In this document: piece after piece, positions 38,146-45,802 of the stretch
How the letters are laid out: every line of letters begins with the position of its first letter
How positions within the stretch are numbered: the stretch's first letter is position 1
NCBI GenBank assembly: GCA_024036415.1
Contig: JAMWET010003101.1
Coordinates: 55,001 to 119,000 of the forward strand
DNA from: Prochilodus magdalenae
Taxonomy: Eukaryota > Chordata > Actinopteri > Characiformes > Prochilodontidae
DNA: 64,000 bases
Direction of reading: 5' to 3'
Program-made: the position numbers and the translations under genes
The notes under the pieces: generated by a model
What the model was told of the DNA's origin: nothing
Databases searched by the model: none
What the model saw: only the letters and a program-made list of their open reading frames with translations

Positions 38146-41100
38146 ATTATTATATATATATTTTAAATAATATTTATTAGTTTTGCTGCTCAAAATCATG
38201 ATCATTGCAGCTAAAACTGCTTAAACTTTCAGATTTTTTTTTTTTTTAAGACCAGATTTTTCCAAAAAAAAAAAAAAAAAAAATGCCTTGAAAGATTTGC
38301 TCTGTGTTCTTCCAGCACTGAGCCCCTTTGTGCCATTCCTTTATTAAGCTTTGTGAATTGTCTAGGTAAACGACTCCATAAACTCCTAAACTTAATCCTT
38401 CATTAATTCCTACTACATAATTTTCTCCCCATGGATTTCTTGTCTGTCCTCCTGTCTGGTTCTTATCTCCGCCCCTTTCTTTGGAAACTGGGTAGGGTTC
38501 TACATTTAAGCTCCTCCTCTCCCAGCGCTGAGTATTTGAGTCCTACTCCCTCCCACATCCACAGAACAAAGTTAGAGAGTATCCGAGCACACAGCGTGTG
38601 CGGTTTTAGAGGATAGGCAGTGCCGCTCAGGCGGACAAAGAAGTTTTAGGGGGACCGAAGTTTTTTTTAACCCCCTCCGTTTTTTTTCGTTCTAACTTTT
38701 GAATTGTTTGTGGATTATCGCCAAATCCTGGGAATAGAAGAACCTTACCAGTGGATTTTACTGAAAGAAATGGTGGCTTACGATGAACCTGGTGTGGTGC
38801 CTATCAAACGGACTCTACAGAACATAGACTACCAGAACCAGGCTTGTAAAGAACTTGAGGTGAGATTCAAATGCTTGAACGATGACCTCATACCACTTTT
38901 CTCACTTTGTACACAGAAACCAGTTGGTCAGTTTGTTCCCACTGTCTTATCAGTTGAGTCAGAACCTTGCCCTGGTCTTATCTTCACATGAGCACTATTC
39001 AGTGAAGGCCGTGCGGGTGTGTAACTCTAAGGTGTGTGTTAGACAGAGCGAATGTGTGCGTGCGGTACAGTCCGTCGCCTCTGAGGGAGGTCAAGGGTCC
39101 ACTACCTGTTCTTTGCCGATTTTGACTTGCGGTTTAGAGCATTTGGAACTGGCGAGCTTTGCTGATCAGCCATGTTTAGGTGAATGTGCCTGTATAATGA
39201 ATGGCTGCAGACCTGAATTGCAGGTAAACTAGGCGGGTGGACAAAGTTACCCTCAGGGCTTCACATAAAAAGCACTCTAGCAGCTTCACAGCAATGACTG
39301 ACTACTGCAGCCTGCAGCCCAGGTGTGCTCCCCCACCCCCACTCCACCCAGACTCGCTGAGAACAGCAGCAGTACTGTGGGGAAAGAGGATTTAGATAAA
39401 GAGTCACTTTGCTAATTCTGGATTTTGCGATCATCTTCCCGTTTGTGGTTTTGGCTGCGCCGATTCGGAAGTGGAGAAAGAGAAGTGGCTGAGCTGCCAG
39501 GAAAGCAGAATGAGAAGTCAGGAAGAATTATGAATGGGTTAAGAACTGGAGTCCTCATTTAGTTTTAGTGGTTACCCCACTTCCTAGCTCATACGCTCAT
39601 TCTTCGTTTCTTCTCCTTTTTATTTATTTTTTTATTTTTTTAAATAGCAAAGAATGCGCTAGAGAGTTCAGTCTTTTTGTTGACCAGTTGGTTTTTTTTA
39701 ACATTTGTGTGGTCTGCATTGCAAATCAATGGTCGGTCAGCAGGGGACTAAGTAGGGGGGACACAAATCCTGTCTAAACCCCCTTCACCCCCAGCAGAGA
39801 CCACTATCTGAGCAACTGTAGTGTAAACTGGTTCTTTAGGAGGGCTTCCTGAGGCCAGGGTATGCTCTCCTGGGAGCTTCCCCCGCCCTGGTCAGCAAAG
39901 CCAGAAATGGCTGCTTCTATCTGTCTGCATGTCTGACTACTTGTTGGTCTTTCTAAAAAAGAAAATAAACAGAGTTGGGAGAATGGGGGCTCATTTGTTA
40001 TTGCTGGGCCACCAGAAATGACAGGAAAAGCGCTGGCGGCAGCTGAAACCATGCCAAGGTCCATCTAAATCTTTATTTAGTTAGGGCACGCATTTAATTT
40101 TAGCTGTTAGGGTCTTGTAATCCATTGTTGGGTATTTACACCCGTTGGGCCGCCAGTAAAGGTTCATATGTGGTCGTCCAGCAGGGGGAATTATGTGGTC
40201 CATTAGTCTGTCTTGCAGTCCCAGATAGATAGGAGTGCAGTTGGACCTCAGCAGCGGTTCCGGCTAAAGTAAACCAGGGGATCTACTCTGCAGCTGTTTG
40301 TAGTGGTCAGAGCCTGAATCCTTCTTTGGCACGCTGTTCCCAGTATCTATCACACTGCTTTGGAAAGGAAGGGCGCATATTTAATAGTGCCGTTGAAATT
40401 GATTATGTACAGACAGTTGTCGTTGTCATACAGTAAAGTTACAAGTGGGGTGCAATTTCCTTCCCTTGCCTCAAGCTCCAGAGTCTTTCAGGACGGTGAT
40501 TATAGTTTGAAGTAGTCCTGAAGGTCTGTTTTGATCCTCCCTCCCACCCCGCATGATGGCTTGTTGGCTGGCTCAAGTCCCAGTCATTATGGAGTTCAGG
40601 TGTGCTTCTCCCTCTCACGCAAAAGCCCTGCAGGGCCTGTCCCAACACGAGAATGTCAGACTCACTCAAGAATTACAGGAGAAGCATGAAGGAAAAATAG
40701 AAGGGCAATGTGGAGGTGGTGCGGGGGTGGTTTAAGTGCCCCTTGTTTACCAAGTCTGGGTCTATTCCCTTGGTCTCGACCCCCCTCACAAGTGGATACG
40801 TTCTTCAACGATAGCCCTCCAACCCTTGTGGAAGTAACTTAATCAAGGCAACAGTACTATAATGTTTTGCTGTTCTCAGTCCATTATACTACACACTAGA
40901 TGTTTGTTCGGGTCAGCACAGCTGAGCAAGGGGTCTTGTGCATTCCACAGATGCCTACAGACCCCCTGATCTCTAGGGCTGCTTGCAGAAAGGGCTCTTT
41001 ATGCTTCCCCTTTTTTTTTTTTTTTTTTTTTTTTTCTCTCGCCGAGGGGTCTTCCACACATGATGTGCCCAACAGCTGCTATCTCCAGGGACTCCAACTT

Positions 41101-44100
41101 ATGCCTGCATGTCCACAACCCAGGAAACGCCAGCCAGTCTGACCCTAAATCCACCCCTGTAGTATCCCCTCTCCCTTCCTCTCCTCCCCCCTTCCATCCA
41201 TCCATCTCTCCCCTGCTCTGGGCTGCTCCCAGCCAGGCGGCGGAGTCCAAGAGGAAAGTGTGTCCTATGACTGGTCATGCACCACCTTGTTTTCATGTGA
41301 GAGTAGTCAGCCGACCAGCCTCCTGTGTCCTCCGGCTATTTCTGAGCCTCGCTCTAATTGTGTCATAAGAGGCAGTCGAACGGTTAATAAGGCCGAGAGG
41401 GATCATGCTCACTGGTGGTGTCGCAGCTTGGCACAGATGGGATATTCATTTTGCTTCTTTTTATTTCTCTCTCTCCCGCACAGGAACCCAGTACTAAGCG
41501 CGTGCGGCCGCTGGGCCGAGTCACCTCGCTGGCGAACCTCATCTCCCCCGTGAAGAATGGGGCCGTCCGCCGCTTTGGCCAGACTCTCCAGGCCTCGTTC
41601 CGGGGTGACGGACGGTCCCCAAGTGTGCCCCAACACAAGGGCTGCAGCAAGACAGCAGCACCCACGCCTCCTAAGCGTCGGAACAGCACACTGTGGTCTG
41701 AGACGCTAGACGTACACCAGAAGGGCACCTTCTCCACTAAGGAGATCAAGCGACAGGAGGTGAGTGCGGTTAAAATTGGAGAAAGAGAACAGTACAGCAC
41801 AACCCAGACTAATAAATCCCCCCTCCACCTCTCAGCTAGACGCTACCGAATTGGGCTGGGTGACTTATTAAACCCTAAGGGCCTAGGGTTTGGACGCTTT
41901 CCTGTGTGGGTTTTTTTTTTTCCCTTTCCTCTCTCTTCTCTCCTCTCTCTTGCTGAGGCTGGCTGTGTTTATTTAGTATGATCTCTGACTGAGTGGAGTG
42001 GAATAGAGCATTGCAGCTGAATTTTCATTCCTCTCAGCCAGACACTCTGAGCTAACAGTGGTCTACTGGTGTGACGCACAGACCTCCACTTTTCAGCCTC
42101 CTTAGCCAGACATCACAGCAAACTGCCACAGCACAAACACATTCCGCACCGGAGAGAGCTGGAGAGGGGCGGGGGGGGGGTCATGCCATTTAGTTCATTC
42201 AGAACTAGTTTATGGAAACGTTTGCTAAATTCTTTGTCGGCTTGTTGATCATTTGGTTACAGATGTACTAAATATCTTAAGTAACACCTCATTTTGTTTT
42301 TATTTTTATCCAGGCAATCTTTGAGCTGTCTCGGGGAGAGCAGGACCTGATTGAGGACCTCCAGCTCGCCCGAAAGGTTTGTATATTTTTGGATAAGTGC
42401 TTAGGAAAATTTGAATGCTAACAGGTTGTATAAGAACTTGGCCGGGCTCTCGTACATTCTGAACATTTTCGAGTAATGTTACAGTGAACTGATTTATGAT
42501 TCTTCGCTTACAGGCGTACCATGACCCTATGCTGAAACTATCAATCATGTCTGAGGAGGAGCTAACAGCCATCTTTGGAGATCTGGATGCTTACATCCCA
42601 CTTCATGAAGGTGAATAGCAACACTCGGTTTCTCCTGTTTTAGTTTGCTTGTGTTTGTAACAGTCATGATGCTAACATCTCACCCTTCTGCCAGATCTTT
42701 TGGCCCAGCTTGCCAAGGCTACAGGCCCTGACGGCACAGTGGGAGAAATCGGCCAGATCGTAGTCAACTGGGTAAGAGCTCTAACTTCAGTCTCGTTCTT
42801 CTCATGCAATAGTATAATAAAAGCAAGACCTCAGTAACTGACGCCCTCTGTTCTCCCATAGCTGCCCAGGCTGAACGCATACCGGGCGTACTGCAGCAAC
42901 CAACTTGCAGCCAAGGCCCTTCTTGACCAGAAGAAGCAGGACCCACGGGTGCAGGACTTCCTGCAACGCTGCTTGGAGTCGCCCTTCAGCAGGAAGCTGG
43001 ATCTGTGGAGCTTCCTAGACATCCCCCGCTCACGCTTGGTTAAATACCCGCTCCTGCTGAGAGAGATTCTCAGACACACGCCACCTGAACATCCAGACAC
43101 CACCAGCCTAGAGCAAGCTGTAAGTAGGAATCTAGAAAGACAGATATGCAGATACGTTTTAGAGACATTGGGAATTTAGTTTTTAAGCGAACTTGTTTGT
43201 TTGCACCTTTGCAGGTCAGCATCATTCAAGGTGTGCTGGCAGATATTAACATGAAGAAGGGCGAGTCCGAGTGCCAGTACTACATCGACAAGCTGGAGTA
43301 CCTGGACGACAGGCAGAAAGACCCACGCATCGACCAGTGCAAGAGCCTGCTGTGTCACGGGGAACTACGCAACAAGAGCGGAACGGTTAGTCTTGCACGT
43401 GCACTTCACCTTTCTGCCTGTGTCCTCAGGAGGATTAGCACAAGTTACTAGCCAGAAAAGGCAGAACAACCCATTCTAGTCTCTGTAAGCGATGACACAA
43501 CGACCCAGGAATTTTTATAATGATCACAATGGGATGCAGAGAAAACACTCTGAGTGTCTAGACGAAGTGTTCAGCCGTCTTTAATCTCTGCTAATCTTTT
43601 TGTTCCGCTCTGCAGAAACTGCACGTGTTCCTTTTTACCGAAGTTCTGGTCCTAAGTCGGCCCGTGACGCGGAACGACCGCCACTGTTTCCAAGTATATC
43701 GCCAGCCCATCCCTGTGCAGGACCTAGTAGTAGAGGACCTACAGGACGGAGACGTGCGGATGGGTGGCTCCTTCAGAGGGGCCTTCAGCAACGCTGACAA
43801 AGGTGAGATGACCTTCTCCTGCAGCCTTCACAGAGCTGTTTACATCAATGATTGACAGCTTGATTAGGTTATGTAATGAAATGAGAAGGGCCTTAATTAC
43901 GTAAGAGAGTTGTCATGTTCTTTGTTTGTTGGTTAATCTGCAGCCTCTCTTTCACATTCGTTTATTATAACATGGCTTTTTCTTTCCTTCTGCAGCCAAG
44001 AACATCTTCCGCGTTCGCTTTCAAGACCCAGCACAGGGCCAGTCTCACACGCTTCAGGTCAACGACATCTTTCACAAGCAGCAGTGGCTCAACTGCCTGC

Positions 44101-44429
44101 GCAGTGCCATGTCTGTCGTCCAGAGCGAAGCCCCGGTCACCAACGCCGACGTCCGCTCCAAGCGCCGCTCCTCCACAGCGTCTTCCATAGTCCATATGGA
44201 GGAGACGGATGAGAACCAGCCCCAAAGCACGGCCTCACCCCCCAGCTCACCCCAAAGCGACGAGCCCCCAAGTCCTACACCCTCCGCCACCTCCACCCTC
44301 TCTACCTCTTCGACGTCCTCCTCAACCTCCTCAACTTCCTCCTCCTCCTCTTCTTCTTCACCCCGTAAATCCAAAAAGGACAAGCGTGTGCTCTGTTCGC
44401 TGGGCAAAAGGAAAGAGACTATGGTGTAG
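11212..44429 (+). CDS. net1: net1, Rho guanine-nucleotide exchange factor (whole coding span, 11 exons plus one alternative first exon)
   Basis: NET1 loads GTP onto RhoA (and RhoB). It is stored in the nucleus and acts on actin and adhesion when it reaches the cytoplasm. I spliced it by reading GT-AG borders in phase: 11212-11348, 20909-20975, 28276-28335, 41484-41759, 42314-42376, 42514-42610, 42695-42771, 42862-43119, 43215-43385, 43616-43802, 43996-44429. These sum to 1827 nt, 608 residues, close to the roughly 596 of mammalian NET1. Basic NLS-like clusters lie at residues 18-28 and 69-75, the DH domain at about 177-360, and the PH domain at about 388-505 with the invariant helix Trp at 495. 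The Ser/Thr-rich tail is 556-586 and the C-terminal PDZ ligand is ETMV (605-608). Every junction keeps frame. The paralogue ARHGEF3 is the main alternative, but the N-terminus, the alternative first exon and the PDZ-binding end fit NET1. Confidence 0.96.
12229..13346. mobile_element. Non-autonomous hAT-type element with imperfect 8-bp TSD
   Basis: The element itself is 12237-13338. Ends are CAGTGGTGGACAAAGTGCAC and, reversed, CAGTGCTAGACAGAAACTCA. Flanks CTTAAGAG (12229-12236) and CTTTAGAA (13339-13346) match at 6 of 8 bases, the hAT duplication length. The start belongs to a common fish repeat. No transposase frame remains. Confidence 0.65.
13685..13935 (-). mobile_element. 3' tail of a non-LTR retroelement, antisense copy
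   Basis: The reverse complement matches 50485-50753 over about 250 bp (CTCCTGTCTCTGTATATTCT near the start, CACAAGCATTTC, and AATAAACCTGAAACTTGAA at the end). The AATAAA followed by a CTTGAA tail marks a retroposed 3' end. Confidence 0.75.
13936..15540. other. Intron 1 sequence, nothing recognised
   Basis: AT-rich DNA with no convincing ORF, RNA or repeat. Confidence 0.4.
15549..16090 (+). mobile_element. Decayed Tc1-type transposon
   Basis: Between 15850 and 15870 a VIFSDE-type catalytic segment is readable, then NPCVEAPW. Downstream the segment GAGAGACACTGTTTCTGTAT resembles 57316-57336. Related fragments lie at 56850-57390 (same strand) and 59400-59565 (opposite). Many stops, inactive. 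Confidence 0.55.
16480..16730. repeat. Dispersed repeat shared with 55028-55180 and 18290-18380
   Basis: CCTTGTTCTTATGAACCAGA to GATTTAAGAAGAAACTGGAG at 16491-16610 recurs at 55040-55160, and the following TTCTTATATTGGGCAACGAT to CAAGTTCTGTTCCCA recurs at 18291-18366. Class unknown. Confidence 0.7.
17480..17860. mobile_element. Decayed DNA-transposon fragment related to 3655-4025
   Basis: Shares GCCATGGACTGGACAAGTTT, GATGTAGGCCACATCAATGT and TTTGGTAGATGCCTTCCCTG with the upstream copy. No frame survives. Confidence 0.45.
18290..18380. repeat. Third copy of the 16,480 dispersed repeat (partial)
   Basis: Matches the TTATATTGGGCAACGAT to GTTCCCA portion of 16640-16710, with about ten substitutions. 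Confidence 0.65.
18381..20908. other. Intron 1 sequence, little recognised
   Basis: AT-rich DNA. At about 18396 a GTGTAACGATGCAC start resembles ends of fish hAT elements, but I could not locate a matching right end. No gene seen. Confidence 0.35.
20909..20975 (+). CDS. net1: net1 exon 2
   Basis: A pyrimidine tract and CTGTAG acceptor precede it and CTG|GTGAGT follows. It encodes residues 46-68, including RRGSSFTFRTPGPQWDF, a block strongly conserved in the long NET1 isoform. It completes the split arginine codon from exon 1. Confidence 0.95.
21319..21939. mobile_element. hAT-type MITE with perfect 8-bp TSD
   Basis: The element is 21327-21931, 605 bp. Left end TAGGGATGCACTGATACTGC; right end, reversed, TAGGGATGTACCGATCTGAT. 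Exact CCTCCTTT duplications lie at 21319-21326 and 21932-21939. The interior has no transposase frame. TIR sequence and 8-bp duplication place it in hAT. Confidence 0.9.
21940..23616. other. Intron 2 sequence, nothing recognised
   Basis: Several short ORFs without recognisable features; no splice-bounded candidate exon or repeat identified. Confidence 0.4.
23619..24145 (-). mobile_element. Tc1-type deletion derivative, copy 1
   Basis: Both ends are CAGGGGTTGGACAATGAAAC in inverted orientation (the right end has one change), flanked by TA on each side. On the minus strand the remnant transposase start (PEFKR, GARLAGASVTKTA region, a helix-turn-helix) is followed directly by the C-terminal DLATILQEEWLK region. 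The DDE core is deleted. Four copies in this window share this structure. Confidence 0.9.
24146..25780. other. Intron 2 sequence, nothing recognised
   Basis: A somewhat GC-richer stretch at 24600-25000 and an A-rich run near 25310. A block near 25330 (GCCTGGAGCATTCCGCAG) could be a conserved non-coding element but nothing in one genome can show this. Confidence 0.35.
26040..26345. repeat. Fish interspersed repeat (unclassified)
   Basis: AACACTGCAGTGACACTGAC, GTGAGTGGATCAGACACAGC and CCACTCTATTAGACACTCCT are the diagnostic words of a repeat I know to be frequent in teleost genomes. No TIR or tail was delimited. Confidence 0.55.
26346..28275. other. Intron 2 sequence, nothing recognised
   Basis: Mixed sequence with a short T/CT-rich run near 26850; ORFs present are featureless. 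Confidence 0.4.
28276..28335 (+). CDS. net1: net1 exon 3 (basic NLS-like exon)
   Basis: This 60-nt phase-0 exon lies between CTGCAG and AAG|GTAAGT. It encodes residues 69-88, beginning KRKRREKDDD, the second basic cluster of long NET1. The short isoform skips it together with exons 1 and 2. Confidence 0.95.
28336..29215. other. Start of intron 3, nothing recognised
   Basis: Ordinary intronic sequence up to the ACAT microsatellite at about 29217. Confidence 0.4.
29217..29241. repeat. (ACAT)n microsatellite
   Basis: Six ACAT units directly abutting the left end of Tc1 derivative copy 2. Confidence 0.9.
29242..29774 (+). mobile_element. Tc1-type deletion derivative, copy 2
   Basis: Starts CAGGGGTTGGACAATGAAAC after TA and ends with its inverted copy. 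The right flank is TG, the start of a (TG)n run, not TA. The best-preserved remnant frame is 29427-29591. Internal structure is the same as in copies 1, 3 and 4. Confidence 0.9.
29427..29591 (+). pseudogene. Truncated Tc1 transposase N-terminus (54 codons)
   Basis: ATG opens MGDIPEFKRGQVVGARLAGA followed by SVTKTASLCDVSRATVSRVM, the first helix-turn-helix of a Tc1-type DNA-binding domain, and stops at TAG just after STSIT. One base later another frame continues DLATILQEEWLKIPLTTVQ, the transposase C-terminal region. The catalytic DDE domain is absent. Confidence 0.8.
29771..29868. repeat. (TG)n and (TA)n compound microsatellite
   Basis: TG repeats followed by TATA/TGTA units, directly abutting copy 2 of the Tc1 derivative. 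Confidence 0.95.
29869..33290. other. Intron 3 sequence
   Basis: No gene seen. T-rich runs at about 30850-30880 and 33075-33100. The rest is unremarkable. Confidence 0.4.
33295..35575. repeat. Diverged tandem array, unit about 320-350 bp, interrupted by a transposon
   Basis: Landmark CTGTAGGAnGnnTTCCAG recurs near 33301, 34711, 35059 and (changed) 35385. Landmark GGCAGTAAGTGnTATGAC recurs near 33479, 33765, 34880, 35211 and 35553. Landmark CCACCCCTTCTTTGGAGG recurs near 33536, 34637, 34984 and 35325. Landmark order is the same in each unit. Identity between units is moderate, so the array is old. Confidence 0.75.
33990..34635 (-). mobile_element. Decayed Tc1-type transposon inside the tandem array
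   Basis: CTGTTGATCAGTCCTGCACA, TCAGGTCCTTCCACAACATT, AGAGCAGTGGCTTCCTCCTT and CCTTGCAACCCTGCCATGCA are antisense transposase words of a widespread fish Tc1-type family. An internal deletion and stops make it inactive. Confidence 0.6.
35576..36450. other. Intron 3 sequence, nothing recognised
   Basis: Short unremarkable ORFs only. Confidence 0.4.
36459..36532. repeat. (GT)n microsatellite
   Basis: About 37 uninterrupted GT units. The Cys/Val and Thr/His open frames across it are artefacts. Confidence 0.98.
36533..38105. other. Intron 3 sequence, nothing recognised
   Basis: No convincing features. Confidence 0.4.
38107..38165. repeat. (ATT)n microsatellite
   Basis: About fifteen ATT units then TATATA. 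A 20-bp A-run follows at about 38263. Confidence 0.95.
38450..38769 (+). promoter_or_regulatory. Probable internal promoter and 5' UTR of short net1 isoform
   Basis: The short-isoform ATG has no usable upstream splice acceptor that keeps its own MVAYDE head, so transcription must begin here. A weak TATA-like TTTAAG lies near 38506, followed by pyrimidine-rich sequence. Exact start unknown. Confidence 0.45.
38770..38859 (+). CDS. net1: net1 alternative first exon (short NET1A-type isoform)
   Basis: ATG at 38770 opens a 30-codon exon ending GAG|GTGAGA, phase 0, so it joins exon 4 directly and gives a 550-residue protein. The sequence starts MVAYDEPGVVPIKRTLQ, matching the MVAHDE...PIKRT head of mammalian NET1A (family knowledge). 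The frame is open upstream to 38704 without an ATG, so this is the first usable start. It lies inside intron 3 of the long transcript and needs its own promoter, probably within 38450-38750. Confidence 0.93.
38860..41483. other. Intron between the alternative first exon and exon 4
   Basis: More GC-rich than the other introns. A long T-run occurs at 41010-41034. No exon candidates with both splice sites seen. Confidence 0.4.
41484..41759 (+). CDS. net1: net1 exon 4 (first exon common to both isoforms)
   Basis: CGCACAG acceptor and GAG|GTGAGT donor. It encodes residues 89-180, including TSLANLISPVKNGAVRRFGQ, a NET1/ARHGEF3 signature upstream of the DH domain, followed by a Ser/Pro/basic linker. 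The last residues (IKRQE) begin the first DH helix. GC content is clearly higher than in the surrounding intron. Confidence 0.96.
42314..42376 (+). CDS. net1: net1 exon 5 (DH domain)
   Basis: TCCAG acceptor, AAG|GTTTGT donor, 21 codons (181-201). It encodes the AIFELSRGEQDLIEDL helix of the DH domain, conserved region 1. Confidence 0.96.
42514..42610 (+). CDS. net1: net1 exon 6 (DH domain)
   Basis: It encodes residues 202-233 plus one base of Asp234. The stretch YHDPMLKLSIMSEEEL and the following IFGDLDAYIPLHE are typical of NET1 DH. Donor is GAAG|GTGAAT. Confidence 0.96.
42695..42771 (+). CDS. net1: net1 exon 7 (DH domain)
   Basis: It completes Asp234 and runs to Trp259 (GTVGEIGQIVVNW), with CCAG acceptor and TGG|GTAAGA donor. 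It is the variable helix between DH conserved regions 1 and 2. Confidence 0.96.
42862..43119 (+). CDS. net1: net1 exon 8 (DH core, Rho-binding helices)
   Basis: It encodes residues 260-345. LNAYRAYCSNQLAAKALL and SFLDIPRSRLVKYPLLLREI are the DH CR2 and CR3 blocks that form the Rho-contacting surface. All expected positions of the RLVKYPLLL motif are intact, so exchange activity is expected. Confidence 0.97.
43215..43385 (+). CDS. net1: net1 exon 9 (end of DH, start of PH)
   Basis: It encodes residues 346-402, with GCAG acceptor and ACG|GTTAGT donor. It covers the last DH helix (ECQYYIDKLEYLDDRQ) and the first PH strand, LLCHGEL at 390-396. Confidence 0.96.
43616..43802 (+). CDS. net1: net1 exon 10 (PH domain)
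   Basis: It encodes residues 403-464 plus one base of Ala465. PH strands are VFLFTEVLVLSRPV and QVYRQPIPVQDLVVEDL, followed by the conserved DVRMGGSFRGAFSN loop. Donor is AAAG|GTGAGA. Confidence 0.96.
43996..44429 (+). CDS. net1: net1 exon 11 (PH helix, Ser-rich tail, stop)
   Basis: CTGCAG acceptor; the stop codon is TAG at 44427. It finishes the PH domain (FHKQQWLNCLRSA, Trp495) and then encodes a tail with a Ser/Thr/Pro tract at about 556-586, including eight consecutive Ser, and the basic end KRKETMV. The last four residues are a class I PDZ ligand, ETLV in mammals (family knowledge), used to bind partners such as Dlg1. The Ser tract appears longer than in mammals and comes from a TCC/TCT codon run. 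Confidence 0.96.
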
Positions 44430-45802
44430 GGGTGACTCTCCCAGGACTCTTCCCAGGGGCCGCCCAGGGTACCGCGGACTTGTATTTATGTGTGTGTTGG
44501 AGCCAGGTGGTTCCGCAGCAGTGTTTCTGTGTTACTGTCCTTAATGGCAGCTATACCCCGCCCCCACCTCCACTCCAACCCGTCCCACAGGGAAACGAAC
44601 CTGTACCAGATACGTGCAGGACTCTCGGAAAGGACTGCGTGTTGTGATCTCAAGGGATCGAGCGCAAGCGTTTCACATGCATTTCAGTCAGTGACTGTGT
44701 GAGTGACCACGAGATCGCACATCTAGCCCTGTTTACTGTTAGTTTGGTATTATTTTTCATTTTGTTTGTAATTAAAGTTTTACCTTTTTTTTATATATAT
44801 ATTTTCAATCAGAAATTTACTGTAGCTCTTTTGTTTTCATTGAACCAGCACTGTTTAGCTTTCAGCTGAGACAAAAAACTAAATTGAGGACACTCCAGAA
44901 AAGCAATAAAGGACGAACGCAAGCAAAGAAACGTAGAAATCGGAAAACTCGGAAAAAAGTCTGATTCAGAGCTCTATTGGATGAGTCTTATTTCAGTACA
45001 TTCCTATCATCCTCTGTTTTATCGACCAGACTCTTCGGCTGTACGTGATCTTATAACAGCCGAAGTTTATTTAAATCCATATTTTATTTTCAGAAACCAA
45101 AAGTTATCACAGTGATAGTGATGTAATTTACACTGTTGGCAGATCAAACTATGTGGTATTTTATTTTACTCATGTAAAATTGAAACTGAGCCATGTTGGC
45201 TTTTTTTGTATTAAGAAAGCTGACTCCCCTCCCGCCCCCAAAAACCCCCCCAAAACATGAAATGGTTTATTTTTCAATGTAGCATCTTGCATGGAGCTTT
45301 ACTTGTGGAGTCCTGCCTGCGTGAGCAGGATGGACCATGGCATGTATATGCTTGTCTAAGCACAGGAGTTCACTGAAACGACAGTCACCGATCGCTGGAA
45401 AGGAACCTGAAAGTTGTATGAGGGCTTGAGATACGTCGACGCAAGAATTGATGGAAACCTTGGACCGTGTTGGACGAGAAGAGAGACTGACTTTGATTCA
45501 AGGCACTGCACGCAACCACCAAGCCGTCAGACCGATGGACGGTGGTTCGTTTTGTTGTGCTGTTGAACAAAGTACGAAAGTTTGATGCGCTGGTGAAAAG
45601 CCAGCGAGTGTTGTTTACAAAGAAAGTTGGAAGAGCATGTTGCGAGAAGGGCAGGATTGTAGAAGGTTGAAGAACGTCACGAGAGCATTAAATCAGTTTG
45701 TATAAAAGACAAAGGAATATGTTGAGCTTTGAAAGAATGCAGTGGGCTTGTAAATGTGGTTGATGTAAAAAGAAAAAAGGTGATGATTAATGGAACAATA
45801 AA
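44430..45802 (+). other. net1: net1 3' UTR with two AATAAA polyadenylation signals
   Basis: No ORF of interest follows the stop. AATAAA occurs at 44905-44910 and 45797-45802; the second is followed by T-rich sequence and is the likely distal end. An ATTAAA-like site lies near 44771. The use of either site is inferred. Confidence 0.6.

Noticed and set aside
38704..38769. Longer N-terminus for the short net1 isoform
   Set aside because: The upstream extension is open but has no ATG, and homology to NET1A begins at the ATG at 38770.
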